A stretch of 16,755 nt of DNA from CAZDET01 sp964504335 (GTDB lineage Bacteria; Bacteroidota; Bacteroidia; Chitinophagales; Saprospiraceae). The stretch is taken from positions 1-16,755 of the forward strand of contig CAZDET010000089.1 in assembly GCA_964504335.1 (NCBI GenBank), read 5' to 3'. The notes under the pieces were generated by a model. That model did not search any database. It saw nothing but the letters and a program-made list of their open reading frames with translations, and was not told where the DNA came from. The translations under genes and the position numbers were made by a program. This document shows positions 6,647 through 13,749 of this stretch, in pieces. Numbering within the stretch: position 1 is the stretch's first letter; each line of letters begins with the position of its first letter.

Positions 6647-8245
6647 ATGCAGATCCAGCGCATTCCTTTCGATCGCATTCCCCAATTTTCCGATCGCGAC
6701 GTGGCGTACGCCCAACAAGCAGAAAGTCTCCGGGCTTTCTATAAATACGAGCCTTCCATCGATTCCTTCGAGCAAGTAATCGCCGATAAAAGCGACTACC
6801 CGAGTGAGCGCCGCCGGGCGCTGGTGGCAGCGCTGGAAGACCAATACGCACAGCTGCCTCATTCGGATACCGTAGCCTCGCAAATTCGGACACTGGCTCA
6901 CGAGCATACCTACACCGTAGTGACCGCCCATCAACCCAGCCTCTTTACCGGCCCGCTTTACTTCATCTATAAAATCGCCAGTGCCATCAATCTGGCCAAT
7001 CAGCTCAACGAGCGCTATCCGGACGCCCACATCGTCCCCGTTTTCATAACCGGAGGCGAAGACCACGATTTCGAGGAAATCAATCACGCACATATCTTCA
7101 ACGATACCGTCACCTGGCAGCAGGCGAAGGGCGGCTCCGTGGGGCAACTCCCAACAGAAAGCCTCCAACCCGTGCTGGCGCAAATGAAAGAATTGCTGGG
7201 CAGCTCCGACCGGGCCGTGGCCCTCTACGAAAAACTGGAGGCTACCTACGGCACCTACGAGCGCTACGGCATGGCAACCATCGCGTTTGTACACGACCTG
7301 TTCCAAGAGTACGGGCTCGTCATTTTGGATATGAACCGCTCCGATCTCAAGCAGCACTTTGCCTCGATCATGCGGGAGGAACTAATCGAGCAGCCCTCCC
7401 AGCAATTGGTGCAGGAAGCACAGCAACGCCTTGAAGCCGCCGGCTACGGGGCGCAGGCCCACGCCCGGGAAATCAACCTTTTTTACCTCGGAGATGGATA
7501 CCGGGAGCGCATCGTGCAGGAAAACGGCTCCTACGAAGTGCTGAATCAATCCATTCAGTTTAGCCCCGCGGAGCTGGTAGCCGAACTGGAGGCACACCCC
7601 GAGCGCTTCAGCCCCAACGTCGTCATGCGGCCTCTATACCAGGAATGTATCCTGCCCAATCTGGCCTACATCGGCGGGGGTGGCGAGCTCGCCTACTGGC
7701 TCGAGCGCAAGGCGCAATTCGAGCACTTCGGACTCAACTTCCCCATGCTGATCCGCCGCAACTCAGTCCTGTGGATCGATCGCACCAGCGTAAAGAAGCT
7801 GGATAAACTCGACCTCCGCCTCGAAGATTTACTAGAAGATACCGAGCAATTGATCAAGCGCTTCGTCCAGGAATCGACGGACAATGAAGTCAGCCTTGCC
7901 CCAGAAAAGGCCCAGCTTCAACAACTCTTTGAGCGCATCGCCACCAAAGCCGAAGATATCGACCCCACCCTCAAAAAAGCGGTACTAGCCGAACACGCCC
8001 GCCAGGAAAAAGCCATCGATAACATCGAGGGCCGCCTGATGCGCGCCGAAAAACAGCGCTTCGAAACGTCGCTCAACCAAATCCGAGGCCTAAAAGACAA
8101 GCTCTTCCCCAACAACGGCCTGCAGGAACGCCACGATAACTTCATTCCATTTTTCCTCAAGTACGACCGGCCGTTTCTCGATATCCTCGTACAGGAACTG
8201 GACCCGCTCACGCCGGGGATGGTGGTGGTGTATGACGGAGGTTAG
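6647..8245 (+). CDS. bshC: Bacillithiol biosynthesis cysteine-adding enzyme BshC
   Basis: Putative cysteine ligase of the last step of bacillithiol synthesis, joining Cys to glucosaminyl-malate. Bacillithiol is the low-molecular-weight redox thiol used by Firmicutes and many Bacteroidota. The 532 residues are typical. Conserved blocks are TAHQPSLFTGPLYFIYK (93-109) and GGEDHDFEEINH (136-147), then a coiled-coil/helical C-terminal part rich in Glu, Gln and Lys (about 385-490). A frame extension to a TTG at 6623 exists, but the ATG at 6647 (MQIQRIPFDRIPQFS) fits the family start. bshA and bshB are not in the window. The gene faces away from glpK and toward the cupin gene. Its TAG stop codon is the first element of a 7-nt-period TAG array. 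Confidence 0.95.
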   Translation: MQIQRIPFDRIPQFSDRDVAYAQQAESLRAFYKYEPSIDSFEQVIADKSDYPSERRRALVAALEDQYAQLPHSDTVASQIRTLAHEHTYTVVTAHQPSLFTGPLYFIYKIASAINLANQLNERYPDAHIVPVFITGGEDHDFEEINHAHIFNDTVTWQQAKGGSVGQLPTESLQPVLAQMKELLGSSDRAVALYEKLEATYGTYERYGMATIAFVHDLFQEYGLVILDMNRSDLKQHFASIMREELIEQPSQQLVQEAQQRLEAAGYGAQAHAREINLFYLGDGYRERIVQENGSYEVLNQSIQFSPAELVAELEAHPERFSPNVVMRPLYQECILPNLAYIGGGGELAYWLERKAQFEHFGLNFPMLIRRNSVLWIDRTSVKKLDKLDLRLEDLLEDTEQLIKRFVQESTDNEVSLAPEKAQLQQLFERIATKAEDIDPTLKKAVLAEHARQEKAIDNIEGRLMRAEKQRFETSLNQIRGLKDKLFPNNGLQERHDNFIPFFLKYDRPFLDILVQELDPLTPGMVVVYDGG

Positions 8246-8268
8246 GTTTTAGAACTTAGATGTTAGGC
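8241..8268 (+). repeat. TAG heptamer array starting at the bshC stop codon
   Basis: The sequence divides into four heptamers GTTAGGT, TTTAGAA, CTTAGAT, GTTAGGC (form NTTAGNN). TAG triplets occur at 8243, 8250, 8257 and 8264, exactly 7 nt apart. The first is the bshC stop codon. Because 7 leaves remainder 1 on division by 3, successive TAGs fall in all three frames. The matching array on the minus strand at 8499-8533 has the same relation to the cupin stop. Confidence 0.7.
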
Positions 8269-8358
8269 TATTGGTGTTCTGGCAAACTAATTTGTATCTA
8301 CTTGTTCTTCCGGCATAGACGAATCTTACAACCGAGAGAAAAGCCTGCACATAAGACG

Positions 8359-8392
8359 GAATGTCAGCACATTCAGACTTTGGCATTTTTTT
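8359..8392 (+). terminator. Weak terminator-like hairpin near the gap
   Basis: GAATGT (8359-8364) pairs with ACATTC (8369-8374) around a CAGC loop. A T7 tract follows only after an 11-nt spacer, so it is a poor intrinsic terminator. It is the only candidate for bshC in the sequenced part. A better one could lie in the N gap. The rest of 8269-8398 shows no gene. Confidence 0.25.
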
Positions 8393-8398
8393 ACCTAA

Positions 8399-8498
8399 NN
8401 NNNNNNNNNNNNNNNNNNNNNNNNNNNNNNNNNNNNNNNNNNNNNNNNNNNNNNNNNNNNNNNNNNNNNNNNNNNNNNNNNNNNNNNNNNNNNNNNNN
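8399..8498. other. Assembly gap (100 N)
   Basis: There are exactly 100 consecutive N, the conventional placeholder for a scaffold gap of unknown length. Repeat arrays lie on or near both flanks; the right-hand array runs directly into the gap, which may be why assembly broke. Any reading frame crossing it is meaningless. Confidence 0.97.
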
Positions 8499-8533
8499 CT
8501 AATATCTAAAGTCTAAAGTCTAATATCTATTTA
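8499..8533 (-). repeat. TAG heptamer array starting at the cupin stop codon
   Basis: On the plus strand CTA triplets (TAG on the minus strand) start at 8499, 8506, 8513, 8520 and 8527, each 7 nt apart. The one at 8527-8529 is the stop codon of the cupin gene. The heptamers are CTAATAT, CTAAAGT, CTAAAGT, CTAATAT, CTATTTA. The array touches the N gap, so more units may be missing. It is the same unit type as 8241-8268 but in opposite orientation, each array running in the sense direction of its own gene. Confidence 0.72.
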
Positions 8534-8844
8534 TAGTCTTCCCTAGCCGGATGAAACACATCCACCAGACGACAGTCCGTAATGGCGCGGGCGCTGTGGG
8601 GGGTGTTGCCGGGAATAACGACCACACTGCCGGCAGTGCAGTGACGGGTTTCTCCATCTACCGTCATTTCGAATTCGCCCTCCAGAATATTGGTGACTTG
8701 CTCGTGCGGGTGCTGGTGCTCCGGCAAGATGCTCCCTGCCGTTACTCGGAGATGGGCAATAGTGAGTTGATCCGTGTGGACGAGTCGGGCAAGGTAGCCC
8801 GGAGCGAGTTCGCGTTCTGTAAGTTGATCGATAGCCGTAAACAT
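8527..8844 (-). CDS. Small single-domain cupin protein
   Basis: A 105-residue cupin_2-type beta-barrel. Motif 1 is HQHPHEQ (H43, H45, H47, E48), followed by LEGEF; motif 2 is VVIPGNTPH with H83. These supply a typical set of three His and one acid for a divalent metal. Such proteins range from small enzymes to sensors, so the substrate cannot be named. The ATG at 8842-8844 was preferred over an in-frame GTG at 8877, because the extra 11 residues are not cupin-like. No Shine-Dalgarno is evident. An exact -7 element lies about 100 nt upstream (8942-8949). The gene converges on bshC across the assembly gap. Confidence 0.85.
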   Translation of the reverse strand: MFTAIDQLTERELAPGYLARLVHTDQLTIAHLRVTAGSILPEHQHPHEQVTNILEGEFEMTVDGETRHCTAGSVVVIPGNTPHSARAITDCRLVDVFHPAREDYK

Positions 8845-8941
8845 GCGTCTGTTTTGGGTCAAGATCGGAAAAACCACACCATGTCCGTCTAGATTTTATG
8901 GATTCTTTCTGAGCATATGGAAGCAACTTCTGTTATAACAT

Positions 8942-8949
8942 CAAACATA
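8942..8949 (-). promoter_or_regulatory. Possible -7 element of the cupin gene
   Basis: The minus strand reads TATGTTTG, an exact TAnnTTTG. The -33 region is poor: TTCTT sits at the right distance instead of TTTG. Transcription would start near 8935 and leave a leader of about 90 nt. The spacer is shared with the divergent nhaA gene, for which I see no consensus promoter. Confidence 0.35.
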
Positions 8950-9009
8950 TCATGTACTTACAACTAATTAAGAAAAACTAGTCGCATTAAAGTTATCGAA
9001 AAACAACAC

Positions 9010-10428
9010 ATGGAGCGCTCTGTACCTCAACCTACTCCAACGCCCTGGAGTCGATTCAAGCGAATTATTTACGACTATTTTATGCAAGATACCACTCCTG
9101 GATTGCTACTTATCTCAGGAGTTATCGTAGCTCTGATACTTGCCAATTCTCCCTACGCGGAAGCCTATCACCATTTCTGGGAATACGAACTGACACTGGC
9201 CATTAATGGGTTTCATCTGACCCAGACCCTGCACGAGTTCGTCAACGATGGATTGATGGCCATCTTCTTCTTCACCGTAGGATTGGAGATTAAACGAGAG
9301 GTAATGCTCGGTGAGCTGTCTACTTTTCGGAAGGCAATTTTGCCCGTGATTTGCGCCGTAGGCGGAATGCTTTTTCCTGCGGCCTTTTACACCTTGGTCA
9401 CCTGGAATAGCGAAGGAGTCAATGGTTGGGGAGTACCCATGGCTACCGATATCGCATTCGTGCTCGTACTCCTCGGCCTGCTCGGGAGCCGCGTCCCGAT
9501 TGCGTTAAAAATATTTGTTACGGCACTGGCGGTGGTAGATGATCTGGGGGCCGTGCTGGTCATCGCCTTTTTTTACACCGATGAGGTTATCGTGGAGAGC
9601 CTGCTGACTGCGTTCGGCACCTTTGGCATCCTGATGGTAGCCAACCGACTTGGGGTGCGCAATGCCTGGTTTTACGGCATTCTCGGCATCGCCGGTATTT
9701 GGGTGGGCTTCTGGTTTTCGGGAGTACACGCCACGATTGCGGGGGTGCTCACTGCTCTGGCGATCCCCGTAAACATTCGACTGAATACCAATGAGTTCCT
9801 GAGCCGGCTCACCTTCTTACGCGACCGATTCGCAAAAGCCTGCGAAACCGACAGTATCCTGGTATCGGAGGAGCAAATGGAGGTCATGACTGAAATCGAA
9901 CGCACCAGCAATGTGGCTATTCCTCCCTTGCAGCGCATCGAACACGTGCTGGAACCGCCGGTCGATTACCTCATTCTGCCCTTGTTTGCCCTAGCAAATG
10001 CCGGGGTCACCATCAACGGCAGTATCGAAGCAGCCCTCTTCAGTTCGGTCAGCCTGGGTATTATCGCCGGTTTATTCCTCGGTAAGTTAATCGGCATCAC
10101 GGGCACGGCCTGGGTCGTTGTGCGACTCGGCTTAGCGGAATTGCCCGATCGGACAAGCTGGCGGGAACTTACGAGCGCATCGCTCATGGCCGGCATCGGC
10201 TTCACCATGTCGCTCTTTATTGCAGAACTGGCCTTTGCCAACGAAGAGCTGCTCATGCAGGCCAAGGTAGGAGTATTGGTTGCCTCCCTGCTATCGGCTA
10301 CCATTGGAATAATTCTGTTTCGGTTTTTCACCAAGACCAGATCGCGGGCAACTACAGAGCAGCCTTCTGCAACTACCGATTCCACCTCGACGGATGCCTT
10401 GCAGGAAGCGAGCACTTCCACCGGATAA
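9010..10428 (+). CDS. nhaA: Na+/H+ antiporter NhaA
   Basis: Inner-membrane antiporter exchanging internal Na+ (or Li+) for external protons, used for pH and salt homeostasis. Family residues are present: ATDIAF with D147 (E. coli D133), AVVDDLGA with D177/D178 (E. coli D163/D164), GVHATIAG with H240 (E. coli H225), GLFLGKLIGI with K359 (E. coli K300), plus FFFTVGLEIKRE (86-97) and ANAGV (329-333). At 472 residues it is longer than E. coli NhaA (388). The extra length lies in a hydrophilic segment of about 50 residues before the late helices (about 258-315) and a Ser/Thr-rich C-terminal tail (about 445-472). The ATG at 9010 has no clear Shine-Dalgarno. A membrane-protein gene follows 72 nt downstream. 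Confidence 0.96.
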   Translation: MERSVPQPTPTPWSRFKRIIYDYFMQDTTPGLLLISGVIVALILANSPYAEAYHHFWEYELTLAINGFHLTQTLHEFVNDGLMAIFFFTVGLEIKREVMLGELSTFRKAILPVICAVGGMLFPAAFYTLVTWNSEGVNGWGVPMATDIAFVLVLLGLLGSRVPIALKIFVTALAVVDDLGAVLVIAFFYTDEVIVESLLTAFGTFGILMVANRLGVRNAWFYGILGIAGIWVGFWFSGVHATIAGVLTALAIPVNIRLNTNEFLSRLTFLRDRFAKACETDSILVSEEQMEVMTEIERTSNVAIPPLQRIEHVLEPPVDYLILPLFALANAGVTINGSIEAALFSSVSLGIIAGLFLGKLIGITGTAWVVVRLGLAELPDRTSWRELTSASLMAGIGFTMSLFIAELAFANEELLMQAKVGVLVASLLSATIGIILFRFFTKTRSRATTEQPSATTDSTSTDALQEASTSTG

Positions 10429-10450
10429 ATTATGCTACCTTTCAAGGAAC

Positions 10451-10470
10451 GGGGAGATTCAACACTCCCC
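10451..10470 (+). other. Hairpin in the leader between nhaA and the next gene
   Basis: GGGGAG (10451-10456) and CTCCCC (10465-10470) form a 6-bp stem with an 8-nt loop, followed by TATTTCC. It is too weakly T-rich for a firm terminator call. TACCTTTC at 10435-10442, one base off TAnnTTTG, could be a -7 element for the downstream gene, in which case the hairpin would lie in its 5' leader. Confidence 0.3.
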
Positions 10471-10500
10471 TATTTCCACTGTTAGCTCAAAAACTTTCCC

Positions 10501-11445
10501 TTGTATACCAAACGGATCAACCTCATATTCGAGCGCGTCTTTGGCGATGCTTTCCGCAAGCGCCTGGAAAATTTATTCATCTGGCTCGGGATTGGCGGAT
10601 TTTTAATCCATCTGCTGCTCTATGTGCTGATCCACTACGAAATTTTTCAGCCCAATTACTACCCGGAGGATATTTTCAGCTCTCCTATTTCCGCGATTTA
10701 TACTCCTTTCTCCTTTATTTTGGTTTACGAGATCTACCTACTCGTTTACTATATCCCCTTTTCCTTTACCTTCTCCGTTGCCAAACAATTCGAGATTATC
10801 GCGCTCATTGTTATCCGGGGCATCTTTAAGGATATTTCCAAACTTAGCTTTGAATACGATTTACTGCAGTACGACTACAACGTCAAGTTCCTGGCGGATT
10901 CGCTTGGGTTTCTCCTGTTGTTTTACCTCATCCACTGGTTTCACCGCCTCAAGAGCAAAACCAAGGCGAGCGAACCCTCCGAACGCGTCAGCCAGTTTAT
11001 CGTTGCCAAAAAAGCACTGTGCCTGCTGCTATTGGTTGCATTATTCGTACTGGCCATGTACAGCCTCGTCGACTGGATTCTCGAAGTACGGGCTTATGAA
11101 TACGGCCTTATCAGCGAAATTTCCGACATCAACGATATTTTCTACAACGAATTCTTCACCCTACTCATCCTGACGGATGTACTCATTCTCATGATTTCCT
11201 TCCGCTACACAGAACGCTACAGCCAACTGATCCGCAATTGCGGGTTTATCGTGAGCACCGTTTTTATCCGACTGTCCTTCACCAGTGAAGGGGTGCTCGA
11301 CATTTTACTCATTCTGCTGGGCACCTTCTTTGGGGTAATCATCCTGAGTATTTACAACCAGATGGAGCGCGTGGAACTGTCCTTGCCCAAGAAAAAGAAG
11401 AAAAAAGAACGCGTGTTTAAAGCGGAGGAAGAGTTAGAAAGATAA
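10501..11445 (+). CDS. Multi-pass membrane protein with lysine-rich C-terminal tail, function unknown
   Basis: A 314-residue hydrophobic protein that I cannot assign to a named family. Probable membrane segments lie near residues 25-45, 66-88, 90-110, 131-147, 170-192, 218-234, 247-262 and 266-285. The ion-channel-like layout (soluble N-terminal helix ERVFGDAFRKRLENLF, then membrane helices) is suggestive only. The highly charged tail has six consecutive Lys (297-302) and ends in EEELER. The start is TTG at 10501; no in-frame ATG occurs before about residue 186, so a non-ATG start is required. I recall similar hypothetical proteins in other Bacteroidota, but this is memory, not a search. It follows nhaA by 72 nt and ends at a strong bidirectional hairpin shared with the convergent FAS1 gene. 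Confidence 0.8.
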   Translation: MYTKRINLIFERVFGDAFRKRLENLFIWLGIGGFLIHLLLYVLIHYEIFQPNYYPEDIFSSPISAIYTPFSFILVYEIYLLVYYIPFSFTFSVAKQFEIIALIVIRGIFKDISKLSFEYDLLQYDYNVKFLADSLGFLLLFYLIHWFHRLKSKTKASEPSERVSQFIVAKKALCLLLLVALFVLAMYSLVDWILEVRAYEYGLISEISDINDIFYNEFFTLLILTDVLILMISFRYTERYSQLIRNCGFIVSTVFIRLSFTSEGVLDILLILLGTFFGVIILSIYNQMERVELSLPKKKKKKERVFKAEEELER

Positions 11446-11459
11446 TTGCGCCTACAAAA

Positions 11460-11490
11460 AATCCCTGCTTTGCTGAGCAAAGCAGGGATT
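11460..11490. terminator. Strong bidirectional terminator between convergent genes
   Basis: AATCCCTGCTTTGC (11460-11473) and GCAAAGCAGGGATT (11477-11490) form a perfect 14-bp stem with a 3-nt loop. On the minus strand it is immediately followed by a T-run, making a classic intrinsic terminator for the FAS1 gene. On the plus strand the downstream sequence is TA-rich with a T5 further on, so it probably also stops transcription of the membrane-protein gene. Confidence 0.85.
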
Positions 11491-11517
11491 ACGTTGTGAA
11501 TAATTTTTATCTAACTA

Positions 11518-12066
11518 CTAGTTAGAAGCAGGTAGCAAGACCTTGTCGATAACGTGTACTACACCGTTAGATGCAGCTACGTCAGCAGATACGACATTAG
11601 CGTCGTTAATCATTACATTACCATCAGTAATAGCAATAGTCAATTCTGCACCGTTTACCGTAGCAGCGGTCATACCGTCTGACAGATCACCGGACATTAC
11701 CTTGTTCGGTACCACGTGAAAGGTCAGAATGTCTACCAATTGCTGCTTGTTCTCTTCCTTGAGCAGGTTTTCGAGCGTACCCTCGGGCAGAGCGGCAAAG
11801 GCTTCATCGGTTGGAGCGAAAACGGTGAAAGGACCGTCGCCCTGCAGTGTTTCCACCAGACCGGCCTGCGTTACAGCTGTTACCAAAGTAGAAAGGGTGG
11901 CAGTTTCAGATGCCAAACCGACAATGTTAGGAGTCACTTCGGTCTCCTCAGCCATCGGCTCCTCTTCCGCCATTTCCTCGGTAGCTTCGGTATCAGTAGC
12001 CTCGGTAGTTTCACCACAGGCAGCGAACAACAAGAATGCGAATAAGAAGAAACTAAGTTGTTTCAT
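11518..12066 (-). CDS. Fasciclin (FAS1) domain lipoprotein
   Basis: A surface or periplasmic lipoprotein of 182 residues with one FAS1 domain, a fold linked to cell adhesion and matrix binding. The signal peptide MKQLSFFLFAFLLFAAC has a lipobox-like FAAC with C17. An acidic, Thr/Glu-rich linker (18-45) follows, then FAS1 (about 48-180) with the H1 box GPFTVFAPTDEAFAAL, the central ILTFHVVPNKV and the H2 box GVVHVIDKVLLP. Ligand unknown. It is transcribed alone, opposite to the genes on both sides, and ends at a strong terminator. No consensus promoter is seen in its 247-bp upstream spacer, which it shares with the divergent AhpD-like gene. Confidence 0.93.
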   Translation of the reverse strand: MKQLSFFLFAFLLFAACGETTEATDTEATEEMAEEEPMAEETEVTPNIVGLASETATLSTLVTAVTQAGLVETLQGDGPFTVFAPTDEAFAALPEGTLENLLKEENKQQLVDILTFHVVPNKVMSGDLSDGMTAATVNGAELTIAITDGNVMINDANVVSADVAASNGVVHVIDKVLLPASN

Positions 12067-12222
12067 TGGATTGTGTCGTTGGTTTTAACTAACACCTTAA
12101 CCTCGATCCTGTCGTAATGTTTACAATTTGCAGCACCTTAATTTTTCAACCGCCTGCCTCCCGATTTCCATCCTCCCCTAACCGAGTTTTTCAAGTATTC
12201 ATTATAAATCACTGTTTTGTAG

Positions 12223-12291
12223 GTGTTTAAACCCAAAGTATCAAAAAAGATGTTTAAACACTAAACTGGCAAGGCATTTACGTGTTTAGAC
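12223..12291 (+). promoter_or_regulatory. Three-copy operator-like cluster (GTGTTTAAAC motif)
   Basis: Copies on the plus strand are GTGTTTAAAC (12223-12232), ATGTTTAAAC (12250-12259) and GTGTTTAGAC (12282-12291). The middle copy is part of a perfect palindrome TGTTTAAACA (12251-12260). The first copy and GTTTAAACAC (12252-12261) form an inverted pair. Start-to-start spacings are 27 and 32 nt, close to whole helical turns. The last copy ends 22 nt before the ATG of the AhpD-like gene. This is the pattern of repeated binding sites for a dimeric regulator; no regulator gene lies beside it. Confidence 0.45.
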
Positions 12292-12313
12292 ATGCAAATA
12301 AACCGTACAACTT

Positions 12314-12865
12314 ATGTCTACCTTTCAAGTTCCTACCCGCGATCAAGTCTCTGAAACCAATCAGGGTATTTTCGACCAGATGGAAAAGCAGCTTGGCTTT
12401 ATGCCCAACCTGTATGCGGCCTATGCCTATTCGGATACCGCATTGAAGGATTACCTTGCCTTTCAGAATCGCAAGAGCAGCCTGCGCGCCAAGGAGCGGG
12501 AGGTCGTCAATCTCGTTGTTAGCCAGGTAAATGAATGCAACTATTGCCTGAGCGCTCACACCCAATTGGGTAAAATGAACGGCTTCACCGACGAGCAAAT
12601 CCTCGAAATCCGGCAGGGAAAGGCCTCCTTCGATCCCAAGATCGATGCGCTGGCCAAGTTCGTCCGCAATGCGGTTATCAACCGCAGTAAGCCGGATCGC
12701 GAAGTGGTGCAGGCACTGCTCGACGCCGGCTACACCAAAGAAAATGTAGTGGACATTATCATCGTCATCGGAGACAAAATGGTCAGCAACTTCATCCACG
12801 GCACGACCCAGGTACCCATCGACTTCCCCGAGGCAGCGCCGCTTGAGGTTTCTGCCAACGCATAA
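12314..12865 (+). CDS. Carboxymuconolactone decarboxylase / AhpD-like protein
   Basis: A 183-residue all-helical protein of the CMD/AhpD superfamily, many members of which are peroxidase-related (alkylhydroperoxidase reductant-type) proteins. The redox motif ECNYCLSAH (74-82) supplies C75, C78 and H82, and E63 in KEREVVN is the likely proton-relay acid, matching the E-(n)-C-x-x-C-x-x-x-H pattern of AhpD. It is therefore more likely a thiol-dependent peroxidase-type enzyme than a true decarboxylase, since real CMD enzymes lack the CxxC. The ATG at 12314 follows a three-copy operator-like cluster. A strong terminator lies 26 nt after the stop, so it is a single-gene unit. Confidence 0.88.
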   Translation: MSTFQVPTRDQVSETNQGIFDQMEKQLGFMPNLYAAYAYSDTALKDYLAFQNRKSSLRAKEREVVNLVVSQVNECNYCLSAHTQLGKMNGFTDEQILEIRQGKASFDPKIDALAKFVRNAVINRSKPDREVVQALLDAGYTKENVVDIIIVIGDKMVSNFIHGTTQVPIDFPEAAPLEVSANA

Positions 12866-12890
12866 GCAGACCGATCTCACTATCCAATTT

Positions 12891-12930
12891 GGGCCATTCT
12901 CCGAATGATCGGGGAATGGCCCCGTTTTTT
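12891..12930 (+). terminator. Intrinsic terminator of the AhpD-like gene
   Basis: GGGCCATTC (12891-12899) pairs with GAATGGCCC (12914-12922). The stem extends inward through TCCGA / TCGGG, with one G-T pair, to about 14 bp around a 4-nt loop, and is followed by CG and six Ts. This is a standard rho-independent terminator on the plus strand. It also shows that the reading frame open across this point (from 12889) is not translated from there. Confidence 0.88.
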
Positions 12931-13002
12931 ACCCCTCCAAAATATTGGATATCTGCCCCGTATCTGATAAATTCCTTGGAGGAAACCCATAACTGCACCA
13001 CC

Positions 13003-13740
13003 TTGTCTTACTATATTACTATTGACGGCGTCCGGTACGATCGCAAAATAATCGAGTTGGCACGATCCCTTAGCCACGAAGGCCAAAAGGCCATCGCTCT
13101 GGCAGGGGCAAGGAAGATAGCTGCTGCTATTTGCGACGGGCAGGGCATCACGGAGGTCGAACGGCGTTCTTTTGATTACGTTGCCAACACCTTTTCCTTC
13201 GAATCCGCTGCCCAGTCCTGGCTCGACCGACACGGCCCGGAGCCCCGGCAATCTTATTTGCTCCGTATTATCACCGATCGGCTACGGGCGGCCAACCTGA
13301 ATGCATTGAGAATCGAAGCCTTTTCGAAGGACATCGGTCAGATGAACTGCCGCTTCCCCGGCCCCATCTCCTTTGCCGACGCCCTCGAGCGAGCCATCAG
13401 CGATATTCTCACCCGCAACAATCGCGACACCCCTCGTTACGAACTCAGCATCATTCTGGAGAATGTCTTTAAACTGACGCCCGAAGACTTCCGAACACCC
13501 GAGGCCTACCAACGCACTTTGGCCCTCTTTCTGCGCGAGCGCCTCGAGCGCGGAGCCCTGCGGCTACTTCCGATTTACGAAGACCTTTCGGAAACCGAAC
13601 AGACCTTCCCTATTCCCGACAATCGCGAGTCGTCGTCCCTTTACTGGGTATTTTACCTCAAAATCGAGACCGACGATCATCAATTCTGGACCGTGGTGGA
13701 TCGTCAGACTGGAAAAACAACCACCTACGGCATAAATTAA
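13003..13740 (+). CDS. Protein of unknown function with N-terminal IDGVRYDR motif
   Basis: About 245 residues, soluble, no signal peptide or membrane segment; not assigned to a named family. The N-terminal 75 residues have a pattern (IDGVRYDR..IELARSL....A...ARK.AAAICDG.GIT..E.RSFDYV...F.FE.AAQSWL) that I recall from short hypothetical Bacteroidota proteins; this is memory only. The rest is helical, rich in Arg and Glu, and ends with a beta-like FYLKIE...FWTVVDRQTGKTTTYG segment reminiscent of PepSY-type C-termini. The start is uncertain: TTG at 13003 gives a natural N-terminus, while TTG at 12976 is also possible. GGAGGA (12978-12983) lies 19 nt before 13003, farther than usual. No in-frame ATG exists near. 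The DUF1801 gene follows 9 nt later. Confidence 0.7.
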   Translation: MSYYITIDGVRYDRKIIELARSLSHEGQKAIALAGARKIAAAICDGQGITEVERRSFDYVANTFSFESAAQSWLDRHGPEPRQSYLLRIITDRLRAANLNALRIEAFSKDIGQMNCRFPGPISFADALERAISDILTRNNRDTPRYELSIILENVFKLTPEDFRTPEAYQRTLALFLRERLERGALRLLPIYEDLSETEQTFPIPDNRESSSLYWVFYLKIETDDHQFWTVVDRQTGKTTTYGIN

Positions 13741-13749
13741 AATAATCCT

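Noticed and set aside
8260..8502. An 80-codon open frame crossing the N run
   Set aside because: More than a third of its codons are undefined N and it starts in heptamer repeat sequence, so it is an artefact of the scaffold gap.
12889..13002. Upstream extension of the unknown protein to 12889
   Set aside because: It would begin inside a strong intrinsic terminator of the preceding gene, so that part is unlikely to be translated.
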